Shown here: positions 38,170 to 48,811 of the stretch, piece by piece
Position numbering within the stretch: the first letter of the stretch is position 1
Layout: each line of letters starts with the position of its first letter
Assembly: GCA_900312665.1 (NCBI GenBank)
Contig: ONZQ02000014.1
Location: 651,924 to 715,923 of the forward strand
Source of the DNA: Cephalotrichum gorgonifer
Lineage: Eukaryota > Ascomycota > Sordariomycetes > Microascales > Microascaceae
DNA: 64,000 nt
Reading direction: 5' to 3'
Program-made: the position numbers and the translations under genes
The notes under the pieces: generated by a model
Seen by the model: the letters and a program-made list of their open reading frames with translations, nothing else
Database searches by the model: none
Told to the model about the DNA's origin: nothing

Positions 38170-41100
38170 ATGGAGGCCCACATCGCCGCCGGCCCTCTCT
38201 TGACGTTCGGTTTCAGTGCATCAACACTTGAGGATGACGTTGTTAAAGACGGTTCCCTACCGTGGATTATTCGACTCCAAGGCCTAGGCAAATCTGCCAC
38301 CGTTCAAGCCAGTCTTGTGGCTCTCTCAATCATCTGGATTTCATGCTCTGGGGCATATTCCCGAAAGAATCCTTGGCTACATCAACACCACAAAAATTTC
38401 AACAGCCCGTCCTCGTTGGTCGCGTATGAGCTATGCTCTCAAGCCACCCGGGCCGCGGCCTCTGCCTGTCTCATCGTTTCTGCGCTCCATCACACGATAC
38501 ATTGGACCATCCCCGCCACAGTTGTTTATACCTTCGTCCTCGGCCTTCTCCGTGTTGTAAGTCAACTACGTTGGCGACATATTCTGCTTCACCAGATCAA
38601 CGCCGTCACATTCCTTACGCTCATTCTTCTTCTTTTGGGCTCATGGTTGCCTTGCGTCGAGATTTCGGCGCAATGCAGCGCCTGGAACACACTCGGGGCC
38701 GGATCATGGGCGCTTGGTCTCTCTGTAGTCGTTGCATTCATCACCCCCAGAGAATGGGCTCCTCCTTCTATCCCTATCGACGCCCTCCCGGAAGCCGTAT
38801 ACCGCTCACTCTTGGACCAACCCCCCGCTCCCGAAGAGACCTGCAGCTGGTACAGCTACTACTGCTCCTATGGGTGGTTTACTCCAACAATACTGCGAGG
38901 CGCTCGGGGCACGTTGGCAAGGGAAGACCTACCGCAGCTACCGTGGTACGACAACCCTCACGTCCTTCTTGCCAACGTCCGGAGGGCTCGGAAGTGGGGC
39001 AAGAGTACTTCCTGGACGACCATACGGCTAGTGTATCTTGAGGTCATCGCAATGGCGACCTGGACAGCAATCACGCATGCGATCGAGCTGGTGGCGCCCC
39101 TTGGATTGTACCAGCTTCTCGCCTACATCGATAACCCTCAGGACGCCGTATTACACCCCTGGATCTGGCTAGTCGTCATGCTTGTTGGCCCTCTTTCTAC
39201 CTCCGTGTCGTTCCAGCAATACATCTTCACTTCCACGAGACTTATTGTTCGCATCAAGTCCGCCCTGACACAGGAATTATACCACCTAGCGTTAGACTCG
39301 ATGGAGCTGGAGCCGGAGGACTCCAACGTTGGTGGCGGCTCCGAGGAGAAGCAGACCACAACCGCAGCTGGACGACTAGCCAACTTACTGGCGTCTGATA
39401 TTGAGGCCGTGTTCGAAGGTCGGGATATACTGTTTGTTGTCATCGGGTCCCCTCTCACCGTCATCATCGCACTGGTTGGTCTTTACCAAATCATTGGATG
39501 GCCGACCTTCGTAGGGGGTCTCATTCTTGTCGCGTCCTCCCTGGCTAGCTTATATACGGCCAAGCTGATGGTGGGCACACGAGAAAAGGTCAGGAATGCG
39601 CAGGACTTGCGCATGTCCCTCGTAAGCGAGTATCTAGCCCTTATCCGAGCTGTCAAGTATTTTGCTTGGGAGGAGTTTGCTATTGGAAGGGTGCAATCGG
39701 CCCGAGAAGCCGAGCAACGACATCTCTGGAAGGGTACTCTCCTCGAGGCCATGGTCGTCGTGATCAACGAGACATTCCCATACCTTGCCATGCTCTCCAT
39801 CTTTGGCCTTCGCGTCTTCGTCCAGGGGGAATCTATGACATCCTCCGTCGCCTTTACGACCGTCTACCTAGTGCAGACAATCAAAGAGAAGCTCGGCAGA
39901 ATGGCAGTGATATCCACGAGCACAGCAGGAGCTATCGTTTCCTTCAGACGACTAGATGCTCACTTCGAGCGTTGCCGTCCTCTGCAAAAATACCCCCCCG
40001 GCCCCCCGAGCATCCGCAGTGGAACGTTTGGACGGAGTAGCACCGCGGCGTTCAGACTACGAGACATAGACCTCGACTTTGTGGAGGGTGGGCTGAATGT
40101 CATTACTGGGCAGAGCGGCGCGGGCAAGACCACGCTCCTTCTCTCGCTCCTAGGGGAGACAATAAAGGACAGCGGGAGCGTTACGCGGCCACCGGAGATT
40201 GCATATGCATCGCAGACGTCATGGCTGCAAGGAGGGACTGTCAGGGACAATATCGTGTTCCCAGAGGCATACGAGCCCGTCAGATATCAAGAGATTATCA
40301 AAGCCTGCTGCCTTGAGCCTGATCTGGAGGGGCTACCTGAAGGGGACCGGACGGTTATTGGTGAAAGCGGAACGTCTCTTTCTGGTGGACAACGAGCTAG
40401 GGTGGCGCTTGCGCGGACTCTTTACTCCAAAGCTCCCATGGCTCTGCTCGACGACATCTTTTCCGCCCTCGATGCCAAGACCGCCGCGAGGATGTGGGAG
40501 CTTTGCTTCTGCGGTGATTTGCTACGCGGACGTACTATCCTCCTTGTCACACAGGTACCTTGGATTGCCGCTCAAGCTGACCTGGAAATCGAACTCGAAG
40601 ATGGGAGGGTGAAGAAGAACGAGCCGCATATTGGCGTCGTACGAACCCCTGTTTCCATCGATATCGCCCTAGCCACTGGAGAAGGTCTCCGTGAACTTGA
40701 AGCTGCTGCGAATGGCGATGTCGCTGCTTCTCCAGATGGAGAAGAAGCCTCCTCCGAGGACATTGTTGACGCTGAGATGAAAACCCGTGAGGCCGGGCGA
40801 ATGATAGGTAAGAATCCCCGAAACGTGCTCGCATTCAGACGCCGGTATCTCTAACGCTTATGCTAGTCGGGCGGTACATGTCGTACTTTGGGAACCCAGC
40901 GTTTACTATCCTCGCTATGGTAGCCATCTTTGCCTCGGCTGCGTCCGTAACGGCCGGCACCCTTTGGCTGGCCATCTGGACGCAGGCCTACAACAACGAC
41001 GAGGCCATCAACATCGGCCTATACCTCGGGGTCTATGCTGGAATAGTCCTGGGCGAAGTTGCATTGACGAATGCGTCTGTTGTTATGTTCAGGTTAGGTG

Positions 41101-42956
41101 GCTGGACCGCCGCCAGAGCTATGCATAAGAAGCTCATTGATTCGGTTATGAATGTGTCTCTATCGTGGTACACAACTACACCAGTTGGGCGAGTTATCAA
41201 TCGATTCTCACGCGATATCGCGACCCTAGACGACAGTCTTGTGGCAGAGCTACTTGAAGTCCTGCAAAGTGTCGTTGGTCTTGTCTTCCGGCTTGGGGCT
41301 ATTGGCTCGATCCTACCAATCTTTGTTGTCCCATCGTTGATAAGCTGCGTCATCGGCCTTGTTGTTGGCGAGATGTACACCAGGACGGGGGTTACTCTGC
41401 GCCGTCTCAGCTCGTCGGCACAGTCCCCTGTGTTCTCGCAGTTTGGGGATACCTTGGCTGGACTCTCGGTCGTACGATCGCGGGCAAGCGTTCCAGACAA
41501 GTTCGGAAACTTACTCTCGGACCGCCTCACTATCTGGTCAGCTGCGACAGAGTCGCTGTTCAATGCCAACCGTTGGGTCGGCATGCGGGTCGACTTTATC
41601 GGGACACTTGTCTCCCTGGGCGCCGGCATCATTGCGCTGTACAAGTCGAGCACTGTTGCGTCTGGCCTCGTCGGTTTCTCGTTGCTCAATGCCACGACGC
41701 TCAGTGGCAACATTCTTCAATTGGTCCGGGGAGCCAACGCCTTGGAAATTGAGATGCAGAGTGTAAGTTGTTCCTGGATCGGGCGGACTGCTGAAGATAG
41801 TTGGTAAACTAACACTTAGTAATTTGTTAGTTTGACCGCGTCGAGGAGTATATGGCTTTGGATCATGAAGAGAAGCCAGACGACCCGTTCCCTGAAGCTG
41901 AAGATAGCAACGATGATGGCGAAACTGCTGGTTTCAAAATCCCTCGCGATTGGCCAAGAAGAGGACAAATAGAGTTCCGGGATGTGACCGTCCGATATGA
42001 GCCGGATGGCCAGGATATTCTTTCCAACATCAACCTCACCATCCGAGCTGGTGAGCGGGTTGCGGTTGTAGGCAGGACGGGGTCGGGGAAGAGTACTGTA
42101 AGTGTATTTCACTTTACTTCATTGTATTCTTACAGCCGGAGCCAGCCACTCTTATCGAAGTCAGGCCCACTAACACCGCTTCCATAACAGTTGGTACTCT
42201 CTCTCCTGAGGTTCACATACATCGTCTCCGGAACGATTCTGTACGATGGAATCGACATCACCAAGATACCAAGAAGGAGGCTTCGACAGGCGCTTACGAT
42301 TATCCCCCAGGAGCCTGTACTATTTAGCGGCACCGTCGAGTCCAACCTCGACTGCACTGGCCTTGTTCCCCGCGAAGCCCTCCAAAGCGTGCTTGACTCC
42401 ACGAAGCACGTGGCATCTTTCCAATTTCGCAAGGAATCCGAACAGGATGGCGAGAACGGGGATCTGATTAATCAGCTGGAAGAGGAAGATGCGGCGTCCG
42501 GCGTCGAGGGGCTCGCACTTTCAGCGCCCGTCACAGCTAAGGGGGAGAACTTCTCACACGGCCAGCGGCAGGTCCTCTCGTTGTGCCGCGCCCTAGTCCA
42601 GAAGAACAAAGTCATGCTACTCGACGAGGCGACGGCGAATATGGACTACGAGACGGACAGAGCGATTCAGGAGGTCTTGGGCCGAGAGGTAAAGGCGGAG
42701 GGAGAGGAGCGGACGCTGGTCACGATTGCGCATAGACTTCGGACCATTGCCGACTACGACACCGTGGTGGTCATGGGCGCAGGGAAGGTTCTGGAGTAAG
42801 TTTTCCCCTTGTGTCCGATCGGAGCTTAAGGTTGGGTAGATGCTAACTGGGATGGGATACAGGGTTGGGAGCCCTCGAGATCTTTACAGGGCTGAGGGGG
42901 ACTTTTACGCTATGGTTAAGCATAGCGGTGAGGATGAGGAGCTACGGGATATGTGA
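38170..42956 (+). CDS. ABCC-type (MRP) ABC transporter, full length, Ybt1/Vmr1-like
   Basis: An ATP-driven exporter with an N-terminal extra membrane domain, probably vacuolar or plasma membrane; substrates in the family are conjugates, bile acids, pigments or drugs. Five exons (38170-40807, 40867-41762, 41831-42097, 42191-42795, 42863-42956) give 1499 aa. Several hydrophobic helices precede TMD1. NBD1 has Walker A GQSGAGKTT (about 647), Q-loop ASQTSWLQ, signature LSGGQRARVALAR (about 737) and Walker B MALLDDIFSALD. TMD2 follows. NBD2 has Walker A GRTGSGKST (1259-1267), Q-loop IIPQEPVLFSG, signature FSHGQRQ (about 1388), Walker B VMLLDEAT and switch IAHRL. NBD1 lacks the catalytic Glu (LLDD) and its switch His (LLVTQ), so only NBD2 looks fully catalytic. 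The start ATG at 38170 (MEAHIAAG) is used; upstream in frame only TTG is available. The subfamily assignment is inferred from the layout. Confidence 0.9.
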
Positions 42957-43474
42957 AGGGAAGGAAGTTCGGCTGTGTGTACATATATGTAAAGCGCCGT
43001 TGTGTGGCGCATTTGAGAAGGTTGAATACCTCACTGAAACGCCTGTTAGGCTTGTTGTAGAATCTTGTGATACGGGATTGGTCTAAGTCAGGAGGGAGAT
43101 GGACGGAGTACATCGCAGATGCAATATCACTGAAACGGGGTTTATGATTCAAGCCAATGATGTCGCGCTGACCTCCCTAGCCTCATTGTGATTACATAAC
43201 ACGCCTAGCTCAGTCGACCATCCGTTGCCCGACAGCCAACATCAGTCCACTAATTAGCGGGAGCAGGTCCCAGGTTTTTTCAGGCTCAAGACCAGCATCA
43301 ATCCACGACGTCCCTCCCTCTGGCCACGACAACTGGGACCGGAGCGAAATCGCCGGCTCAATTGCCACCGGTACGAAATTGAACGACAATCTTTATGTGT
43401 CGAGAGCGTCACCGGCGCCTGCAATTACCCTGCCGGGGACCACGTCGCACAGCGACCGTAATGCGACGACGCCC
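42957..43474. other. Intergenic region, ABC transporter to helical-repeat protein
   Basis: 518 bp between tandem genes, so it carries the 3' UTR of the transporter and the promoter of the next gene. It stays open in the frame of the next gene from about 43379 without an ATG, so an upstream coding exon is possible but unsupported. Confidence 0.5.
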
Positions 43475-45679
43475 ATGATGCCGAAAGTTCCACTCAACCC
43501 CAAGGCAACCACCCACGCCCTCCGCGGCCTAGCTCTCGGCACCTCATGCTCGCTGGTGTTCCTGTCCGAGGAACGCCGGCGACGGCTCGAGCTCGCGCGG
43601 ACGCTCGTGGACAATGGGAGGTTGATAAAGTCGCTGAGATGCTATTCGGCCGGCGGGGCGGAGGCCGTGCAGGTGCAGGTGCAGGCAGAGAATATGTATG
43701 ACGCGAGGTTAAGAGACGGACATATCGCATCGGATCAGCGGTTCCTTCCGAGTATGGTGGGGATTGAGGGGATTGGGACTGGTATGAGGACGCTGTCCAA
43801 CCCCGCGCCGCGAAGGCGTGCCCATTGGCCTAAGTTTCCAGATATACGGGAAGTGCCTTGCGCGGGTACTACGGGAAAGATTACGATGCGGATGATTGGG
43901 GAGACGGGATCAAAGCCTCGGACCCCTTTACATCCAAAGACGGCCTCTTCACAACCCGAGACGACACCTTTATCTCCCGAGACGGCACCTTTACCTCAGG
44001 AAAAAGTACCATTACATTCTGAGGCGGCGGCGGCGCCTTCACATCGGGAGGGGACGCCTTCGATAGACGAAGAGGCAAGCGCGGCGAGGCTCGAATTACA
44101 GGCGTTTTATAAAGACTTTGCGAGGTTTCAATCTCTACGAAGTCTCCCAGCAGAATTCCTCGAGTCATCGAGGTATTTCCTACTACGGCTAGAACAACAA
44201 GACGATGTGGCGACAGCGCAACTTGTCCTTGACCAACTCTGCCACCACCGGTCCATTGACAGTCGTCACCTCGATGGCGTCACACCCGAGTTTATCCTAC
44301 GATGCATCCTCTCCGAGCGTACTGATAGCTACGACTTGGTGCGCCCAAGTCGGCGATACAGGCTAGCGGCATTTGTGTTCTGGCTGCGTCACCAGCTCAT
44401 CAGTATTGCTGAAGCCCGGGACCCTGGGGCAAAGGCTGAGCTGATGAAGCTCCTGGCGAAGTTGTTCGCGCGAGACAATTCCGACTACGATATCCAGAGT
44501 TTCATTGCGACGATTCACGTGCAGTTTGGCAGGTATTTTGCCGCTAGTGCCGTGGTTGTCGAAGTTGCCAAGCTGTATCGGGAGCAGGACGAGGCGGCGT
44601 TACTGGAAAGATGGATACGTCTCGCCAATGAGGCGGGAGTTGACATGCGGGCCTGTCCTAAGGGCCGCGAGCTGTTGGATGCGTGGGAAGCTGAGGACAG
44701 GACCGAGGAACCGATGCCGAAATTACCCTCGTGCATGCCTCTTCTCAAGGAAGAATTACGGAAACCACTCGACAAGGAAAAGCCACACCTTGATGAAGGG
44801 CAAAGGGCATTATTCGATCAGATGGACAAGAAGTCGATGAGTGACGACTGGGCCGGGGTACTCGACTGCTACTCTAAGGGACTTGGCGCGGGAACGAGGG
44901 CGTCCGTTCCGTGCCTGCGACTGGCGGTAGAAGCAGCTGTGGAACTAGAAGGGATTCACAGCACGACCGCACTCACGCTACTCGAGGAGGCTTACAACGC
45001 CTCAGTCAACGTCGATCCGGTGGTCCAGACCGTTCTTATATCGCGGTTTAACGACATCGGAAACTACCAGCAAGTTAACCGCGCCACGGCTGAGAAGGGC
45101 CGGGCTTACAGTAACATGATGATCCTCCTCGAACAAGTGAAGCCCTTCTACAAACAGCCGTCCGAGGTGGTGTACAACAGGGCAATCCGGGTGTGCCTCC
45201 GGAACTGGGAACTGAAAGAGGTGACGACGCTGTGCATGCAGGTCGCGAAAGAGTTCTGGAACGGCGACGCGCTCTACATGATCAATAACTTCGCCAGCCT
45301 CGTCACCGTCGCCGCCCGGACCCAAGATTACGGCCTCCTACAGAGGTTGCTGGAGGCGCTGCCTTGGCGGCCATACCACGGGCACCCCATCTGCAAGACG
45401 GTGCTCCAGGACGCGAGGCGCCAGATCAGGAAATCGGTGAGGAACTCGCTGACAGTTGAAGAGAGGACGAGGCACGAGGATGCGCTGGGGTACGTGGAGA
45501 TCGCATACCAGAGCGCGATGGCGGTGAGGATTGCCAAGCATCGAGATTTCAGGGATAAGCTTAGGGAACGGGTGTTTAGCGAGTTGACGCCGTCCGTCCT
45601 CGGAAAGGGGAAGAAGAGGGACCGCAGTCACAAGACGATGTGGCAGGGGACCAAAGCCTCTGAGGACCAAAACCTATGA
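43475..45679 (+). CDS. Probable mitochondrial helical-repeat (PPR-like) protein
   Basis: A single-exon gene for 734 aa. The N terminus (ATTHALRGLALGTSC, then LSEERRRRLELARTLVDNGR) is basic and hydrophobic, like mitochondrial targeting sequences of fungal PPR-type proteins. Residues about 150-190 are a low-complexity Pro/Thr/Glu stretch of imperfect PL-PET units. From about residue 215 onward the protein is almost wholly alpha-helical with repeated helix pairs (for example DVATAQLVLDQLCHH, AASAVVVEVAKLY, VVYNRAIRVCLRNWELKEVT, DALYMINNFASLVTVAART). This suggests a pentatricopeptide or TPR-like solenoid. Such proteins usually bind mitochondrial mRNAs; that role is inferred. Two adjacent ATGs exist (43475 and 43478); I use the first. 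No catalytic motif is seen. The pattern resembles a conserved but unnamed Pezizomycotina family. Confidence 0.65.
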   Translation: MMPKVPLNPKATTHALRGLALGTSCSLVFLSEERRRRLELARTLVDNGRLIKSLRCYSAGGAEAVQVQVQAENMYDARLRDGHIASDQRFLPSMVGIEGIGTGMRTLSNPAPRRRAHWPKFPDIREVPCAGTTGKITMRMIGETGSKPRTPLHPKTASSQPETTPLSPETAPLPQEKVPLHSEAAAAPSHREGTPSIDEEASAARLELQAFYKDFARFQSLRSLPAEFLESSRYFLLRLEQQDDVATAQLVLDQLCHHRSIDSRHLDGVTPEFILRCILSERTDSYDLVRPSRRYRLAAFVFWLRHQLISIAEARDPGAKAELMKLLAKLFARDNSDYDIQSFIATIHVQFGRYFAASAVVVEVAKLYREQDEAALLERWIRLANEAGVDMRACPKGRELLDAWEAEDRTEEPMPKLPSCMPLLKEELRKPLDKEKPHLDEGQRALFDQMDKKSMSDDWAGVLDCYSKGLGAGTRASVPCLRLAVEAAVELEGIHSTTALTLLEEAYNASVNVDPVVQTVLISRFNDIGNYQQVNRATAEKGRAYSNMMILLEQVKPFYKQPSEVVYNRAIRVCLRNWELKEVTTLCMQVAKEFWNGDALYMINNFASLVTVAARTQDYGLLQRLLEALPWRPYHGHPICKTVLQDARRQIRKSVRNSLTVEERTRHEDALGYVEIAYQSAMAVRIAKHRDFRDKLRERVFSELTPSVLGKGKKRDRSHKTMWQGTKASEDQNL

Positions 45680-46883
45680 GTGAATCCCTGGCGGCATACG
45701 GCTGTGTTTATAGAGGCTGATGGCGGTGTTGGTTGGAAAGCGGTTCGAGGTGGGTAACCACGCGCTGCAGGTTTGTGAGATCAGAGATACATCATACGGG
45801 AGGCAGGCGCATGAGATATTCCTTCCCCAGGCGGCGTCCGCATACTGTTTTTTTATTATTATTTTATTTTGTACATCTACTGTTACTATGATGATGTTTT
45901 AAAATATACGGGCTGGGTTCTGCAGAGCTTATCCAGGTGGAAATATACAAAATAATTGCGTATAAAACGATGAAATCATTGCAGCTCGGGTTTTTTTTGA
46001 GTCATGGTAGTACAAACTCGTGAAAATGCATGGAAAACAGGCACTTTAGGACTCTTATGAGTCTTGGATGTTTCACCGTTTGGTGGGTACTTGCGTGTAC
46101 TCACTCGTAAGGACGGGATGGAGGGGAGGGACATTCCAGGTCAGATTCGAGTGGGTAATAGCAGTGTGGATTAGAAGGAGCGAGAGTGGGGGGACGAACT
46201 GCAAGCATGTGATAGTGCCACGCATGGCCTATGGCCTGAAGAAAAATTTCCCGTGTTCTGCCAGCACAGCCAGAGCCAGGCACCACTGGGTCGAAGGTGG
46301 CACGATTCCGCCGCGCGATGGTCTGGTCTAATCTCAGGGGGGGAGGGGCTCGGGGGGCATTGCGGCTACTTCCGAGTGAGGACGCAGCAAGTACCCACCA
46401 CAGCTGCGACCCTGCAGGAAGGTACCTTATACGACCCTGGGGGCTTTGTACCGCGTAGCTGTCTATTAGTTCGTTCCCCTGGTCTGGCCTGTGATTTTAT
46501 CCTTCCTGCGAAATTTCCCGGGAGAAGCATACGACAAGGGACGCTTACACAGAATTCCTTCCTTTGCAATTGCGGAAACTTCAAGAGGGCAATGCTTTAT
46601 ACGGACGAGGAGCCGACTCTCTCGTAATACCTCGCTTCTATCCTTCTTCTCGACATCTCTCCCTTATCTGATCCCGAGATTCCACGACCACACATCTCCG
46701 ACATCGTCTCTCCGGACTTCTCCTCAGTCTTCTCTACTTGACACACCCTTTCCTCTCTCTCCACCGACCGCTAGCTTACGCCCCCCCTTCTTCCGCCAGG
46801 TTCTCCTAACGAGCCCCCTCTCCCAAAAAACAACAACAACCCATAATACTATCTTCGAGCCCGGGACCTAACGAATCGCTGTC
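45680..46883. promoter_or_regulatory. ERG1 upstream region
   Basis: About 1.2 kb. The proximal 250 bp (46620-46870) is strongly pyrimidine-rich on the coding strand and then turns CA-rich (AACAACAACCC), a typical core promoter and 5' UTR of a highly expressed fungal gene. I looked for sterol-response elements and found no copy clear enough to call. The left 200 bp is the 3' flank of the preceding gene. Confidence 0.55.
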
Positions 46884-48389
46884 ATGACCGAGACAGCCAC
46901 CCTCTCCGTCACCACCACGGAAGCCTCCCGGCGGGAAAACTACCATGAGGCGGACGTGGTGGTCGTCGGCGCGGGCGTCTTCGGGTGCGCCATGGCCTTT
47001 GCGCTCGCGCGCCAGGGCCGCAGTGTGATCCTCCTCGAGCGCTGGATGCACGAGCCGGACCGCATCGTCGGCGAGCTCCTCCAGCCCGGCGGCGTCGCGG
47101 CGCTGCGGAAGCTGGGGCTGGAGCAGGCGCTGGAGGGCATCGACGCGATCCCCTGCGTCGGGTACAACGTCATACACCAGGGCACGCAGGTCACGATCCC
47201 GTACCCCTACCTGGACGGCACGGGGAGGGTCATCTGCACGAATAGGGGCGAGAGCGCCGAGGGCGGCGCGAGGCCCCAGGGCCGCGGGTTCCACCACGGC
47301 CGCTTCATAATGCAGCTCAGGAGGGCGTGCCTGGCGGAGCCCAACGTCACCGTGGTCGAGACGGAGGCCACGAAGCCCATACGGGGGGACCACTCCGACC
47401 AGATCCTGGGCGTCGAGGCCCTGACCAAGGACCGCGAGACGGGCGAGAAGCGCAAGGACTACTTCTTCGGCCACCTCACCGTCGTCGCCGACGGCTACGC
47501 GTCCAAGTTCAGGAACGAGCACCTCGGCGCGAAGCCCGTGGTACGGAGCAAGTTCTACGCGCTGGAGCTGATAGACTGCCCCCTCCCCATGAAGGGCTAC
47601 GGCCACGTCGTCATCGGCGACACCTTCCCCGTCCTCCTCTACCAGATCGGCACGCACGAGACCCGAGCGCTCGTCGACGTGCCCGAGAACCTCCCCGCCG
47701 CCTCGCCCGCCGCCGGCGGCGTCAGGGGCTACATCACCAACGTTGTGGTCCCCTCCCTACCCGAGCAGCTGCGCCCCTGCGTCCTCAGGGCGCTCGAGGA
47801 CGGGAGGCTACCCAGGAGCATGCCGAACTCGTGGCTGCCCCCCACGAAGCAGGCCGCGAACGGCATGGTGGTCCTCGGCGACGCGATGAACATGCGCCAC
47901 CCGCTCACGGGCGGCGGCATGACCGTCGCGCTCAGCGACGTCGTCGTCCTCTCCGACCTCCTATCCCCCGAGGCCGTTCCCTCTCTATCCGACGTGGCCG
48001 CGGTCCAGTCCGCCATGGACAGGTTCTACTGGCGGAGGAAGAGGTACACGTCCATCATCAACGTCCTCGCCCAGGCGCTGTACTCCCTCTTCGCCGCCAA
48101 CGACCGCCAGCTCCGCGCCCTGAGGAGGGGCTGCTTCTCCTACTTCACCAACGGCGTCACCGAGGAGCCCGCGGGCATGCTGGGCGGCGTGCTGCAGAAC
48201 CCGTGGGTCCTGACGCGCCACTTCTTCACCGTCGCCTTCGTGGCCATCTGGGTCAACGCCGTCGACCTGGTCACGGCGAACCCGCTCCTGGGCATCTTCA
48301 TGATCCCCGTGGCCGTCGTCGACGCAGTGCTGATCCTCTGGAAGGCCTCCGTCGTCTTCCTGCCCGTCGCCTGGAAGGAGTTGATGTGA
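46884..48389 (+). CDS. ERG1: Squalene monooxygenase (squalene epoxidase)
   Basis: Converts squalene to 2,3-oxidosqualene with O2, FAD and an NADPH-dependent reductase, the first oxygenation step of ergosterol synthesis, at the ER or lipid droplets. The enzyme is the target of allylamine antifungals. A single exon encodes 501 aa, the normal size. The N-terminal FAD fold has VVVVGAGVFGCAMAFALARQ (GxGxxG) followed by the acidic end VILLER. Next comes DRIVGELLQPGGV, a squalene epoxidase hallmark. The second FAD motif is VVLGDAMNMRHPLTGGGMTV (about 330-350). Two hydrophobic segments near the C terminus (FFTVAFVAIWVNAVDL and the last 40 residues) fit membrane anchoring. Codons are strongly G/C-ending, which suggests high expression and creates long overlapping false frames. 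Start: ATG at 46884, MTETATLS. Tail to tail with ALG5. Confidence 0.96.
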   Translation: MTETATLSVTTTEASRRENYHEADVVVVGAGVFGCAMAFALARQGRSVILLERWMHEPDRIVGELLQPGGVAALRKLGLEQALEGIDAIPCVGYNVIHQGTQVTIPYPYLDGTGRVICTNRGESAEGGARPQGRGFHHGRFIMQLRRACLAEPNVTVVETEATKPIRGDHSDQILGVEALTKDRETGEKRKDYFFGHLTVVADGYASKFRNEHLGAKPVVRSKFYALELIDCPLPMKGYGHVVIGDTFPVLLYQIGTHETRALVDVPENLPAASPAAGGVRGYITNVVVPSLPEQLRPCVLRALEDGRLPRSMPNSWLPPTKQAANGMVVLGDAMNMRHPLTGGGMTVALSDVVVLSDLLSPEAVPSLSDVAAVQSAMDRFYWRRKRYTSIINVLAQALYSLFAANDRQLRALRRGCFSYFTNGVTEEPAGMLGGVLQNPWVLTRHFFTVAFVAIWVNAVDLVTANPLLGIFMIPVAVVDAVLILWKASVVFLPVAWKELM

Positions 48390-48811
48390 AATAGCTGGGG
48401 GGACGCGGCGTTGGGGCGTACTACGGGAGCGGTTCTATCTAGCTCTTTTTTTTGTTCTCACCCTTTCTCTTCTCTCTCTCTCTCTTTCTAATATTGTTTT
48501 GAAAAAAGCTCGGGAGCGTTAGAATTACATGTAATAATCCTTGATGCTGGGAAAGGATTTGGGATAAGGGAGTATTAAAGCGGAGGGGAAAGCATTCATC
48601 GGTGTCGCATATAAACTTAATACCAGTTTAAACTACTCAGAACTCTAAAAGGAAGTGTCCAGTGTTTTGGGTCATTTGTCTCATCGTTGACTTTCATTCC
48701 CGTGTTTCATTCCCTCGGCTTCGTTTTTCTTTCGTTTGGTCTTGCCTTATACTTCAAGACCTGGTATCAAAATAGAGACAAGAGGTGTGTGTGATTAGGA
48801 TCTACTGGAGC
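48390..48811. other. Shared 3' region of ERG1 and ALG5
   Basis: 422 bp between convergent stop codons. It has a T run (48446-48453), a CT microsatellite (48464-48487) and AT-rich stretches suitable for poly(A) signals in both directions. No coding signal. Confidence 0.6.
48464..48487. repeat. CT-rich microsatellite
   Basis: About ten CT units interrupted by short T runs, in the ERG1 3' flank. Confidence 0.8.

Noticed and set aside
43205..43218. A-box-like TAGCTCAGTCGACC upstream of the helical-repeat gene
   Set aside because: No B-box downstream and no cloverleaf can be folded.
47327..48394. 355-codon second frame inside ERG1
   Set aside because: Arg/Pro/His-rich translation without structure, a by-product of strong G/C-ending codon bias in ERG1.
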